This document shows positions 45,246-54,183 of a stretch of DNA of 64,000 nucleotides, piece by piece (positions within the stretch are counted from its first letter, which is position 1; each line of letters begins with the position of its first letter). The DNA comes from SIG307 sp964609025. GTDB taxonomy: Bacteria > Bacillota > Clostridia > Lachnospirales > Lachnospiraceae. The position numbers were made by a program, and so were the translations under genes. The DNA lies in contig CAZSQM010000002.1 of the NCBI GenBank assembly GCA_964609025.1, positions 119,457 to 183,456 of the forward strand, in the 5' to 3' direction. The notes below the pieces were generated by a model. That model was not told the DNA's origin and did not search any database. It saw only the letters and a program-made list of their open reading frames with translations.

Positions 45246-46292
45246 TTATCTCTTTGCATTTTCCTCTAATTCTAATAGATATTTATCAAAGTCAGACATG
45301 AACAATCTGTCTTGAATTACACGGTATTTCTCAAATTCAGTCTCTGCTTTTGCCTTGGCAATCTCCGCTGTGATTCTCCCAGCATCCTGAAGAACCTCTC
45401 TGTCATCTGCCGTCAGGAATAAATCAAGACGCTTCGACCAATCCTCCATCGTCATCGGAATATGGCGTTCTGCACGGTCTTCTGCTAAATCCAGATATGC
45501 AGACACAATACGCTCTAACGAACGCATCTCCTGCTCAGTAAGATAATTCTTCGCAATGCTGACATCACTTTTTACAATTTTTCCTTCCGGCGCTGCTTCC
45601 CATGTGGTCAGCCCCATGTGCGGTTTCTCTGCATCAACTCGCTCATATATCAATTCTGCTGCCGTATGCCCATGCACAGCATAATGCATCTTATTCTGTA
45701 CCTTTGCAAAGAACTGCTTCGTTGTTTTGGCTGTACGGTCATAGTCAAGCGCTGTGGCGTAGATGTCCGTTATCTTCTGATAGAATCTACGCTCGGACAG
45801 ACGAATTTCTCGAATCTGCTCCAACAAACGATCGAAATATTCTGTTGTAAGCACGGAACCACCATTCTTCAAACGCTCGTCATCCATGACCCAGCCTTTG
45901 ATGGTGTAGTCCTTCACGATACTGTTAGCCCATTTACGAAACTGTACAGCTCGCTCATTATTCACCTTAAAGCCAACTGCGATAATCATTTGAAGATTGT
46001 AATGCTTCGTATCACGTGTCACCTGACGTGAACCTTCGGTTTGAACTATCCGGAAATTCCGGATAGTTGAATCTTCTTCAAGTTCTGAATCCGTATAAAT
46101 CTTCTTAATATGCTCGTTGATTGTGCGAACATCCACATCATACAATGTAGCCATCATCTTCTGTGTCAGCCATATATTCTCATCCTCATAGCGCATCTCG
46201 ATGCTGTCCTGCTGATCGCCAATGGAAGCAACGTAGGTCAAATATTCCGCTGCGCTGGAACGGATGGTTATTTCATCTTTTTTCTTTTTCAA
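45246..46292 (-). CDS. RhuM family protein
   Basis: A 348-residue protein of the RhuM type, named for a gene in the Salmonella SPI-3 island and common in genomic islands and near restriction systems. The N-terminal half (IWLTQKMMATLYDVDVRTIN, TKHYNLQMIIAVGFKVNNER) is a DNA-binding-like KilA-N/Bro-like part. The C-terminal half is helical with YRVIQDRLFMSDFDKYLLEL. It starts with TTG, preceded by a perfect GGAGG eight bases upstream. No partner restriction or toxin gene is intact next to it. Confidence 0.87.
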   Translation of the reverse strand: MKKKKDEITIRSSAAEYLTYVASIGDQQDSIEMRYEDENIWLTQKMMATLYDVDVRTINEHIKKIYTDSELEEDSTIRNFRIVQTEGSRQVTRDTKHYNLQMIIAVGFKVNNERAVQFRKWANSIVKDYTIKGWVMDDERLKNGGSVLTTEYFDRLLEQIREIRLSERRFYQKITDIYATALDYDRTAKTTKQFFAKVQNKMHYAVHGHTAAELIYERVDAEKPHMGLTTWEAAPEGKIVKSDVSIAKNYLTEQEMRSLERIVSAYLDLAEDRAERHIPMTMEDWSKRLDLFLTADDREVLQDAGRITAEIAKAKAETEFEKYRVIQDRLFMSDFDKYLLELEENAKR

Positions 46293-46916
46293 ATAGGATT
46301 CCTCCCTTGCTACTTAAGTAATTCTAACATCGCGTTTTGTACATCTTTATTATTAGATTCCTCTAGCAAGACTCTCTTTATCTTTCCTTCGCACTATAAC
46401 TATATCATATTTTGATACTGTATTTCACTACACTTTACTATCCTATTAAATAAATAATTTATGGTGCTGGAATAACTAATCTATCAAAAATACCAATAAA
46501 ATCTTTTCCAGCATCCACTCCATATACTTCTTTCAATTGTGCTTTCATCATATCTACTTCAGTTAATACTACTTTTTAGAAAAAATATAAGCACTTCTTT
46601 ATCATATCCTCATCGTATTTTGGTTCGAGCATTCCATTGTATTCAGGATATGCTTCTCTCGTTCTATCTCTAGACACTTTTGTATGTGTATAATAACAAA
46701 GCTCTTTATATACGTTTGTATATACATCATTCCAATTTGCATATCCACTCAACTTACCACATAATCATCTTATCCACTCAACCTTGCCCATTTTCAACCT
46801 GTCAACTCGACCTTCATTTCTTCCGGGCAACAAGACTCTCCGCATCCCTAAAAGAGAAAACCGAAAACACATCTCCAACTCTCGGAAATGCCTTGTTTTC
46901 AAGCCTTTTTCAGTAT
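46293..46916. other. 624-bp AT-rich gap with a broken gene
   Basis: It contains the interrupted frame at 46459-46763. Just upstream of the RhuM gene, a short frame ending at 46310 reads DVQNAMLELLK and a stop, without its own start codon, probably the tail of a lost gene. I see no other feature. Confidence 0.55.
46459..46763 (-). pseudogene. Interrupted gene of unknown family
   Basis: A frame of about 100 codons on the minus strand, beginning near GKLSGYANWNDVYTNVYKEL and ending FIGIFDRLVIPAP. It is broken by one in-frame TAA at 46576-46578 and lacks a start. Codon use is AT-rich, as in the RhuM gene. No family is recognised. Confidence 0.55.
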
Positions 46917-48401
46917 TCAGTTCTGTACTTTTGACATCAACACTACGCACTCCACATGCTCCGTCATCGGAAACATGTCCACCGGCTGCGCCTTAACTAA
47001 CCCATATCCCTTTCCTTCGAGATACTTTACATCCCTCGCCAGTGTTGCCGGGTCGCAGGAAACGTAAACGATTCGCTCCGGTTCCATATCGACTACGGTC
47101 TGCAAAAGGCGTTCGTCACAGCCCTTGCGCGGCGGGTCTACCACAATAACGTCGGCACGCATGCTGCCGCCGCTTTCGCGGTATTTGGCAGGCAATACGT
47201 CTTCCGCCGCACCCACAAAAAATTCTGCGTTTGTAATGCCGTTGCGGCGGGCGTTTTCCTTTGCGTCCGCAATGGCCTGCGGAACAATTTCCACGCCGTA
47301 TACCTGTTTTGCTTTTGCCGCAAGGAACAGGGATATGGTGCCGATACCGCAGTATAAGTCCCAGACGACTTCCTTTCCGGTCAGGTCCGCAAATTCAAGA
47401 GCTTTTCCGTACAGCACCCTCGTCTGTTTCGGATTTACCTGATAGAAGGAAAGGGGCGAAATTTGGTAAGCCACCCCACCGATATAGTCCGTAATATAGG
47501 TATCGCCCCACACCGGGATGATTTTCTCTCCCAGAATCACATTGGTTTTCTCCAGGTTCACATTGAGGCACACCCCTTTTAGAATAAACTCCGGCTCTCT
47601 TTTGCCCGTATTGCCATGAAACGTCTGGCACTTATTCTTTTCTGCCTCACCGCAAGAAAATTCTTCTACCGCCTTTCTCAACTGCTCTGCCAGCACTTCC
47701 GCCTTCGGCAGACTCGTTCCGTTGAGAATCAGGCATACCAACACCTCTCCGGTCGTTTCGCCGACTCTGGTTAAAATATGGCGTACCAGCCCCGTATGGG
47801 TGGCTTCCTCGTAAGGCGCTATCCGATACTGCTCCATATAATCGCAGACCGTTTTGCAGATAACCTCGTTAATCGGTGACTGTATCGCGCAGCGGTCGCA
47901 GGAAATCAATGCATGGGTATGCCCTGCATAGAAGCCGGTTACAATTCTGCCGTTTTTATCCTTTCCCACCGGAAACTGCGCTTTGTTCCGGTAAGCAAAG
48001 GGCTCGCCCATTCCTAAAATCGGAAAAAAGTCTGCCCCGCCGCTTCCTTTTGGCGCGGGAGTAAAAAACGTAACGCCTCCGATTCGCTCCAGACACTCTT
48101 TTACCTTGCGCTCCTTCCATGCCAACTGCGCCTGATAGCTCATCTGCTGTAACTGGCAGCCGCCGCAGCGTCCGGCAACCGGGCATACCGGCTCCACCCG
48201 CTCCCCGGACGGGTGTAACAGCCGTTCTATTTTTGCATAGCCGTAGGTTTTCTTTGCCTTTAATACCCTTGCCTCGATTACGTCCCCTACAACCGCACCC
48301 TTTACAAACAGGGTATATCCGTCAGCCCGTCCGATCCCCTCGCCGCCGCTTCCGAGGTCGGTAATTTCAAGTGTAACCAGTTCGTTCTTTTTCGGTGTCA
48401 T
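46917..48401 (-). CDS. rlmCD: 23S rRNA (uracil-5-)-methyltransferase, RlmCD type
   Basis: A 494-residue enzyme. An N-terminal TRAM domain (VTLEITDLGSGGEGIGRADG) is followed by the iron-sulfur cysteines CPVAGRCGGCQLQQMSYQAQ, then the Rossmann fold (VVWDLYCGIGTISLFLA), VIVVDPPRKGCDERLL and the catalytic cysteine in VYVSCDPATLARDVKYL. It converts U to m5U in 23S rRNA. Gram-positive members often modify two sites; which ones here is inferred. It is the last gene of the 46.9-57 kb run. Confidence 0.92.
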   Translation of the reverse strand: MTPKKNELVTLEITDLGSGGEGIGRADGYTLFVKGAVVGDVIEARVLKAKKTYGYAKIERLLHPSGERVEPVCPVAGRCGGCQLQQMSYQAQLAWKERKVKECLERIGGVTFFTPAPKGSGGADFFPILGMGEPFAYRNKAQFPVGKDKNGRIVTGFYAGHTHALISCDRCAIQSPINEVICKTVCDYMEQYRIAPYEEATHTGLVRHILTRVGETTGEVLVCLILNGTSLPKAEVLAEQLRKAVEEFSCGEAEKNKCQTFHGNTGKREPEFILKGVCLNVNLEKTNVILGEKIIPVWGDTYITDYIGGVAYQISPLSFYQVNPKQTRVLYGKALEFADLTGKEVVWDLYCGIGTISLFLAAKAKQVYGVEIVPQAIADAKENARRNGITNAEFFVGAAEDVLPAKYRESGGSMRADVIVVDPPRKGCDERLLQTVVDMEPERIVYVSCDPATLARDVKYLEGKGYGLVKAQPVDMFPMTEHVECVVLMSKVQN

Positions 48402-48455
48402 ACTACTATTCTTCCTAACTCTGTTTTATTCATGTAGCAGTCCGGATGTCAAAGG

Positions 48456-49445
48456 CTACTCTTCATATCCGTTCGGATGCGTACTGTGCCATTTCCATGC
48501 GGAGGCAATAATTTCTTCCATATCGGTATACCGCGGCTTCCAGCCGAGTACCGTTCTTGCCTTTTCGCTGGAGGCAATCAGAGTCGCCGGGTCACCCGGA
48601 CGTCTGTCGGCCGGCTCTGCCTTAATCGGAAGACCGGTTGCCCGTCTTGCCGCATCAATAATTTCTTTTACGCTGTACCCCTCGCCGCTGCCGAGGTTAA
48701 ACACATTACTTTCGTTCCCCTGCATCAAATACTCCACCGCCAGAACATGCGCCTGCGCCAGATCCATGACGTGAACATAATCCCGCACACAGGTGCCGTC
48801 CTTCGTAGCGTAATCCTGTCCGCAGATGTTGATGTGGTCGCGCTTTCCGAGCGGCACCTGTAAAATGAGCGGAATCAGGTGCGTTTCCGGCGAATGTGCC
48901 TCGCCGATTTCGCCGCTTTCATGCGCGCCACAGGCGTTAAAGTAGCGAAGCGCCACATACTTTAAGCCATTGGCGCGGTCCGTCCACCGCATCATCTTTT
49001 CCATGGCAAGTTTGGTTTCGCCGTAGGCGTTAATCGGAGCGGTTTTGTCCTCCTCCGTAATCGGAATCCGCTCCGGCTCGCCGTAGGTTGCCGCCGTGGA
49101 AGAAAATACGATTTTCTTTACGTCATGGGCAATCATGGATTCCAGTAAAACCTTCGTGCCGCATACGTTGTTATCGTAATATTTTAACGGATTGGACATA
49201 CTCTCCGCCACAAGAGAGTTTGCCGCAAAATGAATCACCGCGTCAATCTTTTCCTGTTCAAATACCGAGTCGATAAAACCGCGGTTTCTGATATCCCCCT
49301 GATAAAACCGCGCCTTTTTATGAACCGCTTCCCTGTGCCCGGTTTCCAGATTGTCCGCAACCGCCACGTCAATTCCTCTTTCCACTAATTCATACACCAT
49401 ATGGGAACCGATATATCCGGCTCCGCCCAACACTAAAATTGTCAT
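48456..49445 (-). CDS. galE: UDP-glucose 4-epimerase
   Basis: A 329-residue short-chain dehydrogenase. The NAD site is TILVLGGAGYIGSHMVYELV and the catalytic pair is in INAYGETKLAMEKMM (Y-x3-K), with VFSSTAATYGEP giving the serine. DYVHVMDLAQAHVLAVEYL and VFNLGSGEGYSVKEII are characteristic. The start at 49445 has GAGAGG seven bases upstream. It interconverts UDP-glucose and UDP-galactose for sugar use and surface glycans. Confidence 0.95.
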   Translation of the reverse strand: MTILVLGGAGYIGSHMVYELVERGIDVAVADNLETGHREAVHKKARFYQGDIRNRGFIDSVFEQEKIDAVIHFAANSLVAESMSNPLKYYDNNVCGTKVLLESMIAHDVKKIVFSSTAATYGEPERIPITEEDKTAPINAYGETKLAMEKMMRWTDRANGLKYVALRYFNACGAHESGEIGEAHSPETHLIPLILQVPLGKRDHINICGQDYATKDGTCVRDYVHVMDLAQAHVLAVEYLMQGNESNVFNLGSGEGYSVKEIIDAARRATGLPIKAEPADRRPGDPATLIASSEKARTVLGWKPRYTDMEEIIASAWKWHSTHPNGYEE

Positions 49446-49574
49446 CGCAATCCCTCTCCGTTTTCTTCTTTTATTTTTCCCCGGACTTACGCCTGCGCAT
49501 AAGATTCTCTTATAACGGTTCCTCTTCAAACAAATCACCGTCCGCAGTATTCTCCGCCCTGCATAAAAACCGCC

Positions 49575-50513
49575 CTATTTGCCCGTTTTTCTCATGTTGG
49601 TTTCAAACATCTTCTGGTAGCCGAGCCACCCGATTTCCTCCGTTCCCTCAAACAGCTCCGTAACTCCTTCCAGCTTCGCGTCCAGATTATCCGCCAGGCT
49701 GAGCGCCAGCGCCTCCGCAAGCTCCGGCTTTTTCGGCGAACCGTATTCCAGTTCTCCGTGATGGGATAAAATACAGTGCAACAGCTCGTTCTTCCGCTTT
49801 ACCGTAAAGCCGCCCAGCTTATCCATACGCTTGGAAAGCCAGTCTGCACCGATATAGATATGTCCCAACAGTTGTCCTGCGTCGGTATAATCATTTTCCG
49901 GGAATGTGGAAAGTTCCGCAAGCTTGCCCACATCGTGAAACATTGCCGCCGTTAAAAGCAAATCCCGGTCAAGCACCGGATAGTTATCCGCAAGGTAGGA
50001 GCAGAGCCTTGTCACCGAAACCGTATGTTCCAAAAGGCCGCCTACAAAATTATGATGCATGGTCTTTGCCGCGGAATGCTTTAAAAACATCTCCTTAAAC
50101 TTCTGGTCCTCCTTAAAATAGCTTTCCGCAAGCAGCTTAAACTGGGCGTCTTTTAGCGAAGCAATGTAGCCTAAAAGCTCCTGGTACATCACTCCGGTAT
50201 CCTTTTTCGTGCATGGCATAAAATCACTGCTATCGTACTCTCCCTCGGAAAGCCTTCTTACTCTGCGGATATTTAACTGCAACGCGCCCTGAAAGCTCAC
50301 AACCTGCCCTTCCACACGGATGTAATCCATTGCCTCAAAGTGCTCCACACCGGCATTTAATTCCCATACCTTTCCGTCCATACTACCGGTCTTATCCTGT
50401 AACAGCAGGGAGTAATAGCTTTTTCCTGCCTTTGTCTGCAAGGTCTGCTTCTGCTTGCAAAAATAATTCTCGGAAAACATCTCGCCGTCCCGCAGTTCTT
50501 TTAAATATCTCAT
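49575..50513 (-). CDS. yhaM: 3'-5' exoribonuclease, YhaM type
   Basis: A 312-residue protein with an N-terminal OB-fold (YYSLLLQDKTGSMDGKVWEL) and a C-terminal HD domain (AKTMHHNFVGGLLEHTVSVT, AAMFHDVGKLAELSTF, LHCILSHHGELEYGSP). YhaM degrades RNA from the 3' end with a metal ion. The start at 50513 has a perfect GGAGG eight bases upstream. Confidence 0.9.
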   Translation of the reverse strand: MRYLKELRDGEMFSENYFCKQKQTLQTKAGKSYYSLLLQDKTGSMDGKVWELNAGVEHFEAMDYIRVEGQVVSFQGALQLNIRRVRRLSEGEYDSSDFMPCTKKDTGVMYQELLGYIASLKDAQFKLLAESYFKEDQKFKEMFLKHSAAKTMHHNFVGGLLEHTVSVTRLCSYLADNYPVLDRDLLLTAAMFHDVGKLAELSTFPENDYTDAGQLLGHIYIGADWLSKRMDKLGGFTVKRKNELLHCILSHHGELEYGSPKKPELAEALALSLADNLDAKLEGVTELFEGTEEIGWLGYQKMFETNMRKTGK

Positions 50514-50583
50514 ACTTTGTTCCTCCGTTCTCGATTCGCTCCTACCCGTCAATCCGTATTCCGGCGTTCGCTTAGTTCCCGGC

Positions 50584-51990
50584 TTAGTGCATCCGTTCCT
50601 CCGGTGCCAGATAAAGCACCTGTTCTTTGTGTACTCCCTTCATTTCACGACTGACAATAACCCCTATATTTTTTCCCGGTTCCGCCGCACTCACCGCCTC
50701 ATAAAACTCTTTTACTTCCGTAATCGGGTTCCCTCCTACGTTTATGATAATATCACCGTTCTTTATACCTGCGGACATTGCCGGAGAAGCCGGAAGAACC
50801 TCCGTAACATAAATTCCGTCCGGCAGATTATATTTTCCGCGCATCACCGTATCTACCGACTCTAAGCGCAGACCGCAGTAAACGCGAGGCCTATTATTCA
50901 GGGTTTTTTCAATAATCTCACGCATTCCGCTTACCATTGCCGCGGTGATTACACCGTCCTCCCCTTTGTTCAGGGTACTGCTCACAATTCCGATTACCTC
51001 GCCGGACAAATTAAAGACAAATCCGTCGCCGCCCGCATATTTCGTGATTCCCGTCGTAAAATAAAATACTTCGTCATCAATCACCGAAACCACCTGATGT
51101 ACTCCGGTGGTCATTCCGAGTTCCATTGCCCCGGCATGACCGTTCGGATTTCCGAGTACCATCACCGGTATTCCCGCTGCCACCTCGTCTAAAGCAAAGG
51201 TTGCACGCACCGGCAAACTATCTTCTTCTATTCCTTCCGCTGCCGACAGTCTTACGGACAGCACCGCCAGACGGTAATTGGTATCATAAGAAAAAATCGT
51301 CCCCGGAAGACTTTCACCGTCCGCAAAGATTACTTCAAACTTTGTCGCACCTTCGATACTGTCTAAGTTTACCAAAAACAGCATGTCAAGCCCGTTATCG
51401 CCCACATAAAGCCCGGCTGCGTTCGCTCTTGTTTCGTATGCTTCCTCAAACCAGTCCACGCCTTCGGTAATCGCGGTAACCTGCACCAGTGATTTTTCCA
51501 GATTCCTTGCCAGTTCTGCCACGCCGGCGTAGATATTTAAAAACTCCTGTATGGATTCCCCCTGTCCGATGACGTCCACCGGATTTTCTTCCGAACCTCC
51601 GTCAAGCGTCACCGTAACCTCCGGCGTAATCTCCGGCGTTACCGATACCGTTTCCGACGGTGACGGCTCTGCCGACGCTGTCGGTGCTTTGGTCGGTGTC
51701 TTTGTCGGAGCCTTGGTCGGCGTCCTTGTCGGCGCAGGCTTCGGAGTCGGCGTCGAACCGCCGATTTCCACAATCTGCCGCAGACTTCCTTCCAGACCCA
51801 GTTTTTCTATCAGAATCTTGCCCGATACTACAAGCGCCGCCCCGGCAACCACGCCGAACACCAGCGCAAGAATCACGGTACGGAGAAGTGACTTGCCCCA
51901 CCTTTTCCAACTACTTTTCTTTTTCGGCACAATCTTTTCCTGTATTACCTGATATTCCTTCTGCTGTACATCGTCCTTATTTTCGTCCAT
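50584..51990 (-). CDS. HtrA-like membrane protein lacking the catalytic triad, with PDZ domain
   Basis: A 468-residue protein. The N-terminus is cytoplasmic and basic, then one transmembrane helix (TVILALVFGVVAGAALVVSG). A proline/threonine linker (TPTPKPAPTRTPTKAPTK) leads to a trypsin-like HtrA fold (ATFALDEVAAGIPVMVLGNP, FNLSGEVIGIVSS) and a C-terminal PDZ domain (YVTEVLPASPAMSAGIKNGD). At the three active positions the residues are changed: the TN-x-HV histidine region reads FLVNLDSI, the D of TDLAVL is R in NYRLAVL, and the GNSGG serine motif reads YAGGDGF. So it cannot be an ordinary protease; binding or sensing is likely. It lies between the two-component genes and yhaM. Confidence 0.85.
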   Translation of the reverse strand: MDENKDDVQQKEYQVIQEKIVPKKKSSWKRWGKSLLRTVILALVFGVVAGAALVVSGKILIEKLGLEGSLRQIVEIGGSTPTPKPAPTRTPTKAPTKTPTKAPTASAEPSPSETVSVTPEITPEVTVTLDGGSEENPVDVIGQGESIQEFLNIYAGVAELARNLEKSLVQVTAITEGVDWFEEAYETRANAAGLYVGDNGLDMLFLVNLDSIEGATKFEVIFADGESLPGTIFSYDTNYRLAVLSVRLSAAEGIEEDSLPVRATFALDEVAAGIPVMVLGNPNGHAGAMELGMTTGVHQVVSVIDDEVFYFTTGITKYAGGDGFVFNLSGEVIGIVSSTLNKGEDGVITAAMVSGMREIIEKTLNNRPRVYCGLRLESVDTVMRGKYNLPDGIYVTEVLPASPAMSAGIKNGDIIINVGGNPITEVKEFYEAVSAAEPGKNIGVIVSREMKGVHKEQVLYLAPEERMH

Positions 51991-52032
51991 CGCGTAACCT
52001 CCTGCTGCATTGCCCCGATTCTTTCTCTTTTG

Positions 52033-53457
52033 TTAAATTTCTTCCGTTATGACAAGGGGAAGCGTAAAAATAAATTCCGTTCCGACACCTTCCGTACTGA
52101 TAACATTGATATTCTCTTTATGCGCCGTTATAATTTCCTTGGCAATGGAAAGCCCCAGACCGGTTCCCTTTTTATCCTTGCCGCGGGAACTGTCGGATTT
52201 ATAAAAACGATCCCATATTTTTGTCAAATCTTCCTTCGGAATACCGATACCGTCATCCTTTACCGACACCATCGCCTTTCTTCCCTTTTCCTCCACACCG
52301 ATTCGTATCGCCGCGTCCGAATGGCTGAATTTAATAGCGTTATCCACAAGATTATAAATTACCTGTTCTATTTTGTCCCGGTCGGCGTACACAAAAATCT
52401 CTTTTGCGGAAAAAACAAGCTGTATTACCAGATGCTTCTTTTTGCACGTTCCTTCAAAGGTACGCACCATATTTTTTATAACCTCGTTAATGTCAAATTC
52501 CGACGTCTGCAAAAGCATTCCTTTCCGGTCAAAGGTGTTTAAGGTCAAAAGGTTCGAGGTAAGCTTGGTCAGCCGTTCTACCTCAAACAACACGACATCC
52601 AGATATTTTTCCTGCTGCTCCGGCGGAATCGTCCCGTCCTTAATTGCCTCCGCATACCCCTTAATGGAGGTAAGGGGCGAACGGAAATCGTGGGAAACGT
52701 TCGCAATAATTTCTCTCTGGTACTCATTAAAGCGGTACATCGTATCCCCCATATAGCTGATGATATCCGCAAGCTCCCGGTACTCTCCTCCGGAGCGTAT
52801 CGCAAGCTTTTTTTCGAAATTCCCCATAGAGTAGGCGCGTGCCGCCGCAATCGTCTTTTTTAAAGGAATTCCCATAAAACAATATACGCCGATAAACACA
52901 ACCAGCAGAACAATTATCAGCACCAGATACCACCAGTTCATATAATTGATATAGTAGTCCACTTCCCGCATAACGGAACTCATTGTCACTAAGGTACACA
53001 CATACCCTTTTACACTGTACTGGTATGTAATGGGCACGACCACGACTAACATCGGTTCTTCCACAACGCCACGGAAATACACATTCCGGTGAAAGGTTTC
53101 GGAAAGAAATTCTTCAAACTCCTCGTCCAGATTCTCAAACTCAATGACCGTATCGTTCAACGGCGCAGTATCCCCGACTACTTTTCCCCACGGTGCCGTA
53201 ATCCAGAACCGTGCCTCCAAAAGCTCCGCCACCGGTGCGAGATCCGTCATCAGCTTTGTGATGGTAATCCGGTTATTGTAATACTTCTCCACATAACCCT
53301 TAATAATCACGCCGGTTTCCGCATATAACGTCTGTTCCCGGTCGGCAAATACTTTCTTTTCCACCCATTTTGCACATACCGTATTGATGAACAGAAACAA
53401 ACTGCTTGCAATCAGCAGGTACGAAAGTACCAGCTTTCTCACCAGACTCTTTCTCAT
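52033..53457 (-). CDS. Sensor histidine kinase
   Basis: A 474-residue kinase. Two transmembrane helices (about 10-27 and 175-200) enclose an outside sensor domain. A HAMP segment follows, then the HisKA box NVSHDFRSPLTSIKGYAEAI with the phosphorylated histidine, and the ATPase motifs VIYNLVDNAIKFSH, DDGIGIPKEDL and GKDKKGTGLGLSIAKEI. It starts inside the stop of the response regulator gene (ATGA), so both are made together. The signal is unknown; the triad-less HtrA protein immediately downstream could be its target or partner. Confidence 0.94.
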   Translation of the reverse strand: MRKSLVRKLVLSYLLIASSLFLFINTVCAKWVEKKVFADREQTLYAETGVIIKGYVEKYYNNRITITKLMTDLAPVAELLEARFWITAPWGKVVGDTAPLNDTVIEFENLDEEFEEFLSETFHRNVYFRGVVEEPMLVVVVPITYQYSVKGYVCTLVTMSSVMREVDYYINYMNWWYLVLIIVLLVVFIGVYCFMGIPLKKTIAAARAYSMGNFEKKLAIRSGGEYRELADIISYMGDTMYRFNEYQREIIANVSHDFRSPLTSIKGYAEAIKDGTIPPEQQEKYLDVVLFEVERLTKLTSNLLTLNTFDRKGMLLQTSEFDINEVIKNMVRTFEGTCKKKHLVIQLVFSAKEIFVYADRDKIEQVIYNLVDNAIKFSHSDAAIRIGVEEKGRKAMVSVKDDGIGIPKEDLTKIWDRFYKSDSSRGKDKKGTGLGLSIAKEIITAHKENINVISTEGVGTEFIFTLPLVITEEI

Positions 53458-54170
53458 ACCTTCTTTACCTCAAATTTGTAACCGATTCCCCAGACCGTTG
53501 CAATACTCCAGTTTGCACGGTCCTTTATCTTTTCGCGCACACGCTTTACATGAACGTCTACCGTTCTCGTATCGCCGATGTATTCATAGCCCCAGATATG
53601 GTCGAGGAGCTGCTCTCTGGTAAAGACCTGGTTCGGGTGAGAAGCAAGGAAATACAAAAGCTCCAGCTCCTTCGGCGGCATCTCCACCTGTTTTCCCAGA
53701 TAGGTAACCGCATAGTTTGTCTGATTAATCAGCAAATCCGCATAAATTACACACTCACCCTGCTTTTCGTTCGGGAAGGTTTCCGCTTTCTCCGGCTCCT
53801 GCGTAAAACGGCGCAGCACCGCCTTTACTCTTGCCACCAGTTCTTTGGAATCAAAGGGCTTAATCATATAATCGTCCGCCCCCAGTTCCAATCCGAGAAC
53901 CTTATCGAACACCTCTCCCTTTGCGGAAAGCATAATAATCGGTACTTTGGAAACTTTACGAAGCTCGCGGCATACCTCATACCCGTCGATCCCCGGCAGC
54001 ATCAAATCCAGCAAAATCAGATTCGGTGCGTATTCATTAAACTGCTTGAGCGCTTCCTCGCCGTCCGATACAATCAACGTATCAAAACACTCCTTCGTCA
54101 AATACAGGGAAATCAACTCCGCAATACTGGAATCGTCGTCTACAATCATTATTTTCTGCTTTACTGCCAT
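53454..54170 (-). CDS. OmpR/PhoB family response regulator
   Basis: A 238-residue regulator. The receiver has the acidic pair IMIVDDDSS, the phosphorylation aspartate in LILLDLMLPGIDGYEV and the lysine in DDYMIKPFDSKELV. The C-terminal winged helix (ELELLYFLASHPNQVFTREQ, TRTVDVHVKRVREKI) binds DNA. GGAG precedes the ATG. Located between mutS2 and its kinase. Confidence 0.95.
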   Translation of the reverse strand: MAVKQKIMIVDDDSSIAELISLYLTKECFDTLIVSDGEEALKQFNEYAPNLILLDLMLPGIDGYEVCRELRKVSKVPIIMLSAKGEVFDKVLGLELGADDYMIKPFDSKELVARVKAVLRRFTQEPEKAETFPNEKQGECVIYADLLINQTNYAVTYLGKQVEMPPKELELLYFLASHPNQVFTREQLLDHIWGYEYIGDTRTVDVHVKRVREKIKDRANWSIATVWGIGYKFEVKKV

Positions 54171-54183
54171 ATCCCCTTCTCCT

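Noticed and set aside
51670..51770. Short direct repeats that recall a CRISPR array
   Set aside because: They encode the TP/TK linker of the HtrA-like protein in frame; there are no spacers of constant length.
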